Shown piece after piece: positions 6,327 to 9,699 of a stretch of 9,699 bases of DNA. This stretch comes from an uncultured Clostridia bacterium (GTDB lineage Bacteria > Bacillota > Clostridia > Peptostreptococcales > Anaerovoracaceae). The DNA lies in assembly GCA_934278965.1 (NCBI GenBank), contig CAKQWL010000036.1, positions 1-9,699 of the forward strand, given 5' to 3'. Each line of letters begins with the position of its first letter. Position 1 is the stretch's first letter. A model generated the notes under the pieces. It was given only the letters and a program-made list of their open reading frames with translations. It was not told the DNA's origin and searched no databases. The position numbers were made by a program, and so were the translations under genes.

Positions 6327-6845
6327 ATGAAAAAATTCGTTCTGCAGAGCGTGATATGTCTTGCAATCGCCGGAATATTTTTTTGTGCAGAACAGGTGGA
6401 AAACAGCAGTATTACTGCCGCATCCGCACGGCTGCGAGGTTATGTGACGCGTGAATATACCCTTTCGGAAATTCGGGAATTTCGTGAACAGGCAAAGGAG
6501 ACCTTTCAAAATACAGCTTCTTTTGGCGACGGTATTCGTGAAACCTTCGGATCGGGAAGCGATTTTGAAACAGGATTACCGATGGATGAGGAGCCTTTGT
6601 CAGAGCAGGCGGCGGTCTACGCTGTCGCAGGAGGGACCGTACGCACTGTCGAATCGGACGACGAAAATATCGGAAATTATCTGATCATCCAGCATGGTAA
6701 AGAAGCCGAAAGCGTTTACGGCAATTTGAACCACATCTGTGTCGTAAAAGGGGAGCGCGTTCGAAAAGGTCAGATAATAGGAAGCTACGATGGAAAGAGT
6801 GATCAGGACTTTTATTATTCCATAGAATCCCTCCAGAATGATTGA
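6327..6845 (+). CDS. Membrane-anchored degenerate LytM/M23-domain protein, SpoIVFA-like
   Basis: 172-aa protein with one N-terminal membrane helix (~4-23), a charged linker (~35-90) and a C-terminal LytM/M23-type fold (~95-172). The core pattern is present: VYAVAGGTVRTV, IGNYLIIQHG, ESVYGNL, then GERVRKGQIIGSYDG. The zinc-peptidase residues are missing. There is no HxxxD motif before the core, the usual YxHL is YGNL, and the HxHFE end is replaced by DFYYSIE, so it cannot be an active endopeptidase. The YG-L and FYYSIE ending recalls SpoIVFA, the inactive-LytM partner of the pro-sigma-K protease SpoIVFB and a target of SpoIVB; spoIVB lies 1.3 kb downstream. SpoIIQ is the main alternative but usually keeps an H-GID-like motif. 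I chose ATG 6327 with AAAGGGG 5-11 nt upstream; the longer frame from 6204 has no ribosome binding site and overlaps the regulator promoter. Fold is likely, SpoIVFA identity moderate. Confidence 0.65.
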   Translation: MKKFVLQSVICLAIAGIFFCAEQVENSSITAASARLRGYVTREYTLSEIREFREQAKETFQNTASFGDGIRETFGSGSDFETGLPMDEEPLSEQAAVYAVAGGTVRTVESDDENIGNYLIIQHGKEAESVYGNLNHICVVKGERVRKGQIIGSYDGKSDQDFYYSIESLQND

Positions 6846-6870
6846 CATATTTTTACATATACTGTAAAAT
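6842..6870 (+). promoter_or_regulatory. Strong sigma-A promoter of comEA
   Basis: A perfect -35 TTGACA (6842-6847) and a -10 TAAAAT (6865-6870, 5 of 6) are separated by exactly 17 nt. The -35 overlaps the TGA stop of the preceding LytM-like gene. Transcription should start near 6877, about 26 nt before the comEA ATG. This gives comEA vegetative expression separate from the sporulation genes around it. Confidence 0.85.
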
Positions 6871-6902
6871 AAAACCATATTTATTTTGCAGGAGGATAAA
6901 AT

Positions 6903-7580
6903 ATGTCCAAAATAAGAAAATTATGGAATTTCATTCAAGAACGACTAAGCTTTTATTGGAAGCACGCAAAGGGAGATGTGATTCGTTATGCAGCAATTGC
7001 TTTGGCGTTTCTTACAGTCGGCGGATTTTTTCTTTTCAGCATGATCACAAAAGAAAAAGGAGCTGTTCAGGAGGATATTCCGACAGCTTTTTCGGAATCA
7101 TCCGGTGAAGAAGACGAAGAAAAAGAAGAGCAGGCCGCTCCTTCGATGATTTATATTGATATTGCCGGTGCAGTTCAGCTTCCCGGCGTTGTGACTCTCT
7201 CCGAGGGAAGCCGTGTATTTGAGGCGATTGAAAAAGCAGGCGGACTTCTTCCGGATGCGGATGTTTCGGAAATCAACCAGGCGGAAATTCTTTTGGATGG
7301 AGACTTTATTCGAATTCCCCGAAAGAGCGATAACGAGACGGCAGATAAAACTTTCCATACAAGTAAGAACGAAGCGGTAAAAAGCAGCGGACGCGTGAAT
7401 TTAAACCGAGCTGCGGTAAGTGAACTGACGGCACTGTCCGGAATCGGTCCGGCGACTGCCGAGCGGATTCTCGAATACCGTCAGGAACACGGCCGTTTTC
7501 GTTCGGTCGATGATTTGAAAAATGTAAAGGGAATCGGAGAAAAGAAACTGGAAAAAATTCGGGATCGGGTGACACTTTAA
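6903..7580 (+). CDS. comEA: ComEA-family DNA-binding competence protein
   Basis: 225-aa membrane-anchored protein with the full ComEA layout. A membrane helix (~27-48) is followed by an acidic linker (~67-77, Glu/Asp-rich), an SLBB domain (~82-138: YIDIAGAVQLPGVV ... DFIRIP), a second linker, and a double helix-hairpin-helix domain (~164-225) with the hairpins GIGPATA and GIGEKK and the lead-in VNLNRAAVSEL. ComEA binds incoming double-stranded DNA outside the membrane and hands it to the ComEC channel. No comEC or other competence gene is in the window, although comEA is often followed by comEC, so this may be a stand-alone copy. AGGAGG lies 7 nt before the ATG. Its neighbours on both sides are sporulation-type genes, and no terminator follows, so transcripts could read into the bofC-like gene. 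The helix-hairpin-helix glycines are intact. Confidence 0.93.
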   Translation: MSKIRKLWNFIQERLSFYWKHAKGDVIRYAAIALAFLTVGGFFLFSMITKEKGAVQEDIPTAFSESSGEEDEEKEEQAAPSMIYIDIAGAVQLPGVVTLSEGSRVFEAIEKAGGLLPDADVSEINQAEILLDGDFIRIPRKSDNETADKTFHTSKNEAVKSSGRVNLNRAAVSELTALSGIGPATAERILEYRQEHGRFRSVDDLKNVKGIGEKKLEKIRDRVTL

Positions 7581-7603
7581 CGGAAAACGAAAGAGGATTT
7601 TTT

Positions 7604-7634
7604 TGTATGAAATAAAAAAATTTCGTTCATACTA
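7604..7634 (+). promoter_or_regulatory. Sigma-G-type forespore promoter for the bofC-like gene and spoIVB
   Basis: CATACTA (7628-7634) is an exact match to the sigma-G -10 consensus. TGTATG (7604-7609) stands 18 nt upstream as a good -35 (compare TGAATA/GYATA). Transcription should start near 7641, just before the ribosome binding site. spoIVB is sigma-G dependent in Bacillus subtilis, which supports the call. The two elements are also part of a perfect inverted repeat, GTATGAA (7605-7611) with TTCATAC (7626-7632). Confidence 0.75.
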
Positions 7635-7652
7635 TCGCCGAGAGGTGATTTT

Positions 7653-8078
7653 ATGGGTAGGCAATATTTATTCGGAAAGCCAAAAAGAAACAAAAGAGGA
7701 GCTGTACTCGCCGCAGCCGCACTGGTTCTCATTGCAGGCTTCGGGATTTGGATGAATACTCCTTCCGAGGAAGCAACCGGAGAAGAAACGCGCGAACCGT
7801 TGAATACACCGCACGATGTAACGGTATCACAGGAAAAAAATACAAATGAGCAAGAAACGGAACAAAATATCCCGGAGTCTTTTTCCTACCTCTTAAAGGA
7901 AGAAGACGGGCGTGTCGGCCTTTATCGCGCATCCGAAGGGAAGGAGCCGGAATTTATACGCAGTACAGAAATCCCGTTTTCGCTAATCTCCGAAGCGGAT
8001 CAGCAGTCCTTCCGCAGCGGAGTTACCGTTGAAAATGAAGAGGCTTTGGATCAATTGCTGCAGGATTTTGAAAGCTGA
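7653..8078 (+). CDS. Small membrane-anchored protein with a BofC C-terminal-like domain
   Basis: 141-aa protein: basic N-terminus (FGKPKRNKRG), one membrane helix (~16-34), a Glu/Thr/Asn-rich linker (~35-73), then a compact domain (~76-141) reading SYLLKEEDGRVGLYR ... SEADQQSFRSGVTVENEEALDQLLQDFES. The pattern (YLLKE-DGRV-LY, then D followed by GV-V--EE-L--LL-DF-S) is that of the BofC C-terminal domain seen in many clostridial membrane proteins. BofC is the forespore-secreted inhibitor of the SpoIVB protease in Bacillus subtilis. This protein has no room for the separate BofC N-terminal domain and is anchored rather than freely secreted. It lies 24 nt before spoIVB, in the same direction and behind a sigma-G-like promoter, so the pair is probably co-expressed in the forespore. 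AGAGGTGA ends 4 nt before the ATG. Function as a SpoIVB inhibitor is inference. Confidence 0.7.
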   Translation: MGRQYLFGKPKRNKRGAVLAAAALVLIAGFGIWMNTPSEEATGEETREPLNTPHDVTVSQEKNTNEQETEQNIPESFSYLLKEEDGRVGLYRASEGKEPEFIRSTEIPFSLISEADQQSFRSGVTVENEEALDQLLQDFES

Positions 8079-8102
8079 CGCGGAAAAAGGAGGAAGACTA
8101 AC

Positions 8103-9167
8103 TTGAACAACCTGAAGAAGGCGGGCATTATTTTTCTCAGTCTGACAGCGGCAGTGATCCTTGGCTGCACGATTTCCGGTCCGGCGCCGGAAGATCAGAC
8201 GGCGTCGATTCCGGTGATCAGCGAAAAGATGTTGATTCCGGGAGGGCGCAGCATCGGAGTCCGTATGGATGTAAAAGGCGTTTTAGTCGTTGGTCTGGAG
8301 GAGATCGAAACAACAGACGGTGATGTTGTTAATCCGGGTCTGATTTCCGGGCTGGAGATCGGCGATACGATTCTTGAGATCAACGGACAAAAAGTTTATC
8401 AGGCAAAAGAGGTGCAGGATCGCATCAACGAACTTCAGGGGCCGGTGAGGCTGAAGGTGCAGAGGCGTGACCGCATTCTGACCCTTGAGCTGACACCCGT
8501 TATTTCAGCTTCTGACGGACTTTATAAGCTTGGATTATGGATTAAAGATCGAACCGCCGGTATCGGAACATTGACATTTTATGATCCGGAAAGCGGTATT
8601 TTCGGCGCACTTGGTCATGGCATCACGGATGCAGAGACCGGCACTGTTTTGAAGGTAAAAAGCGGGGAACTTCTCGATTCCAAAGTAGAATCCGTCAAAG
8701 AAGGAAAAGTTGGGGTGCCCGGTGAAATTCGCGGTATTTTCTACGAAGCGGAAGCACCGCTCGGCCGCCTGACCAGTAATACAAAATACGGTATTTTCGG
8801 AAATGCGTACGAGGACATTCTTTGCCCTCTTTATGAAAAACCGATGATCGCTGCGACCCGGGATCAGATTAAAGAGGGCCCGGCATTTATTTTGACGACA
8901 ATTGAAGGGGACACGGTCGAAAAATTCGAAATCGAGATCGAGAAACTGACGCCGCAGAGCACACCCGATACCAAAAGTATGGTACTCCGTGTGACCGATG
9001 AACGGCTTCTTGAAAGAACCGGCGGAATTGTTCAGGGAATGAGCGGAAGTCCTATTATTCAAAACGGCAGAATGGTAGGCGCCGTTACCCATGTTTTTGT
9101 AAACCATCCCGAAAAAGGGTACGGTGTTTATTTAGACTGGATGCTCGAAGAATGCGGTATCCGGTAG
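8103..9167 (+). CDS. spoIVB: SpoIVB sporulation signalling peptidase (family S55)
   Basis: 354-aa secreted serine peptidase, forespore signal for pro-sigma-K activation in the mother cell through cleavage of SpoIVFA. Layout: N-terminal hydrophobic segment (~7-22), PDZ domain (~50-130, with GLISGLEIGDTILEING), then the S55 trypsin-like domain (~140-354). Catalytic residues are H172 in GALGHG, D299 in VTDE and S314 in GMSGSP. Their spacing (142 from His to Ser, 15 from Asp to Ser) equals that of H236, D363 and S378 of the Bacillus subtilis enzyme. The end GAVTHVFVNHPEKGYGVYLDWML is diagnostic. The chain is about 70 residues shorter than the Bacillus protein (425 aa), mostly at the N-terminus. 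TTG 8103 was chosen because AAGGAGG lies 9 nt upstream. The N-terminal segment ends in VILGC, which satisfies a relaxed lipobox, so it could be a lipoprotein. spo0A follows, the usual clostridial order. Confidence 0.96.
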   Translation: MNNLKKAGIIFLSLTAAVILGCTISGPAPEDQTASIPVISEKMLIPGGRSIGVRMDVKGVLVVGLEEIETTDGDVVNPGLISGLEIGDTILEINGQKVYQAKEVQDRINELQGPVRLKVQRRDRILTLELTPVISASDGLYKLGLWIKDRTAGIGTLTFYDPESGIFGALGHGITDAETGTVLKVKSGELLDSKVESVKEGKVGVPGEIRGIFYEAEAPLGRLTSNTKYGIFGNAYEDILCPLYEKPMIAATRDQIKEGPAFILTTIEGDTVEKFEIEIEKLTPQSTPDTKSMVLRVTDERLLERTGGIVQGMSGSPIIQNGRMVGAVTHVFVNHPEKGYGVYLDWMLEECGIR

Positions 9168-9180
9168 GGCCCATTCTATT

Positions 9181-9197
9181 TGTCGAATGATGTCGAA
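9181..9197 (+). promoter_or_regulatory. Two tandem Spo0A boxes upstream of spo0A
   Basis: TGTCGAA occurs exactly at 9181-9187 and again at 9191-9197, same orientation, 10 nt apart (one helical turn), so two Spo0A molecules could bind the same face. Both match the consensus TGNCGAA in its preferred form. The position 150-165 nt before the spo0A ATG points to autoregulation. Confidence 0.8.
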
Positions 9198-9220
9198 ACC
9201 GGGCGTAATTTTGTGATAAT
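9191..9220 (+). promoter_or_regulatory. Candidate Spo0A-activated promoter of spo0A
   Basis: GATAAT (9215-9220, 5 of 6) is preceded by TG one base upstream (9212-9213), an extended -10 element. At the -35 position, 17 nt upstream, there is no consensus hexamer but the second Spo0A box (9191-9197). This is the arrangement of sigma-A promoters activated by phosphorylated Spo0A, where the boxes overlap or replace the -35. Confidence 0.55.
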
Positions 9221-9269
9221 TTTTACTTGCGAGAATAGCATTTCTTTTTTAAACTGAGTATGGGTTCAA

Positions 9270-9302
9270 AATTTGACTGAAATCTACAGGTTCTGTCAAA
9301 TT
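9270..9302 (+). promoter_or_regulatory. Inverted repeat AATTTGAC-N17-GTCAAATT with a possible second spo0A promoter
   Basis: A perfect 8-bp inverted repeat has 17-nt spacing. The left arm contains TTGACT (9273-9278, 5 of 6 for a -35), and TCAAAT (9296-9301, 4 of 6) follows after 17 nt as a weak -10. The repeat may be an operator over this promoter, or part of the symmetry may simply come from the -35 and -10 sequences. Confidence 0.45.
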
Positions 9303-9344
9303 GGCACGATATGCAAGACCGAACCCTTTGCAAGGAGGAAAAGG

Positions 9345-9699
9345 AATGAGTAAAATACGTCTTGGTATTGCAGACGACAATCGGGATTTCTGCGACATCC
9401 TAACTGATTTTTTTCATACACAAGAAAATATTGAAATTGTATTCGTCGCGCACGACGGAATAGAAGCACTGGACTGCATTAAAAAATATCTGCCGGAGAT
9501 TCTCGTGCTGGATATGGTAATGCCGCATCTGGACGGCCTTGGTGTGCTGGAGACTCTGGCCTCCGAAGATCTTCCGGTGCGCCCGAAAATAGTCGTTCTT
9601 TCGGCTGTCGGGCAGGAAAGTATCACGCAGAAAGCGATTGATTTCGGCGCGGAATATTATGTTGTGAAGCCATTTAATCTTGAAATCCTGTTGAAGCGC
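9345..9699 (+). CDS. spo0A: Spo0A sporulation master regulator, 5' part
   Basis: Partial: 118 codons up to the window end, covering the receiver domain only; the DNA-binding domain is outside. The receiver carries the acidic pocket D10-D11 (IADDN), the phosphorylated aspartate D56 in LVLDMVMPHLDG, S86 in VVLSA at the Thr/Ser switch position, and K108 in VVKPFN. The positions of D10, D11, D56 and K108 equal those of Bacillus subtilis Spo0A. AAGGAGG lies 6 nt before the ATG. Location directly after spoIVB is diagnostic. Phosphorylated Spo0A switches on sporulation; in Clostridia it is usually phosphorylated directly by orphan histidine kinases. Spo0A boxes upstream suggest it controls its own gene. 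Confidence 0.96.

Noticed and set aside
7581..7652. Terminator of comEA at the GTATGAA/TTCATAC repeat
   Set aside because: The right arm is followed by CTATCGCC and not a T-run; the sequence is better explained as a sigma-G promoter.
8535..9107. 190-codon open frame on the minus strand inside spoIVB
   Set aside because: It is antisense to a gene with an intact catalytic triad, has no ribosome binding site, and reads as compositionally odd protein with no family pattern. It is a shadow of spoIVB codon use.

Overview
The window looks like chromosome from an endospore-forming member of the Clostridia (Bacillota). It carries spoIVB next to spo0A, a clostridial-type Obg GTPase with the C-terminal OCT domain, strong GGAGG ribosome binding sites, TTG/GTG starts and AT-rich sigma-A promoters. 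I cannot name the genus. Base composition and codon use look even across the window, and I see no insertion sequence, phage gene, tRNA, rRNA or CRISPR array.

Layout. (1) 2-748: 3' part of obgE, closed by a strong intrinsic terminator. (2) 945-5244: a four-gene tripartite efflux operon in the same direction: membrane-fusion adaptor, MacB-type ATPase, MacB/FtsX-type permease and a secreted TolC-family protein. It ends in a symmetric terminator. (3) 5396-6151, opposite strand: an XRE/S24 (LexA-like) regulator converging on the efflux operon, with a good sigma-A promoter. (4) 6327-9699, forward: a degenerate LytM/M23 membrane protein resembling SpoIVFA, comEA, a small membrane-anchored protein with a BofC C-terminal-like domain, spoIVB, and the 5' part of spo0A.

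How the genes may work together. In Bacillus subtilis, SpoIVB is secreted from the forespore, BofC restrains it, and its key target is SpoIVFA, which holds the pro-sigma-K protease SpoIVFB in check. Candidates for inhibitor, protease and target all lie within about 3 kb here. A sigma-G-like promoter precedes the bofC-like/spoIVB pair, and two exact Spo0A boxes precede spo0A. comEA sits inside this cluster but has its own near-consensus sigma-A promoter, so it is probably regulated separately.

The most unusual part is the efflux operon. A TolC-family protein is expected to span an outer membrane, which a typical spore-forming clostridium lacks. This one keeps both TolC helical repeats but seems to lack the barrel-forming beta-strands, while the adaptor keeps the RxxxLxxxxxxS tip motif used to dock on TolC. 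This suggests a TolC-like conduit or spacer adapted to a single-membrane envelope. All function statements rest on reading motifs by eye; no database search was run.
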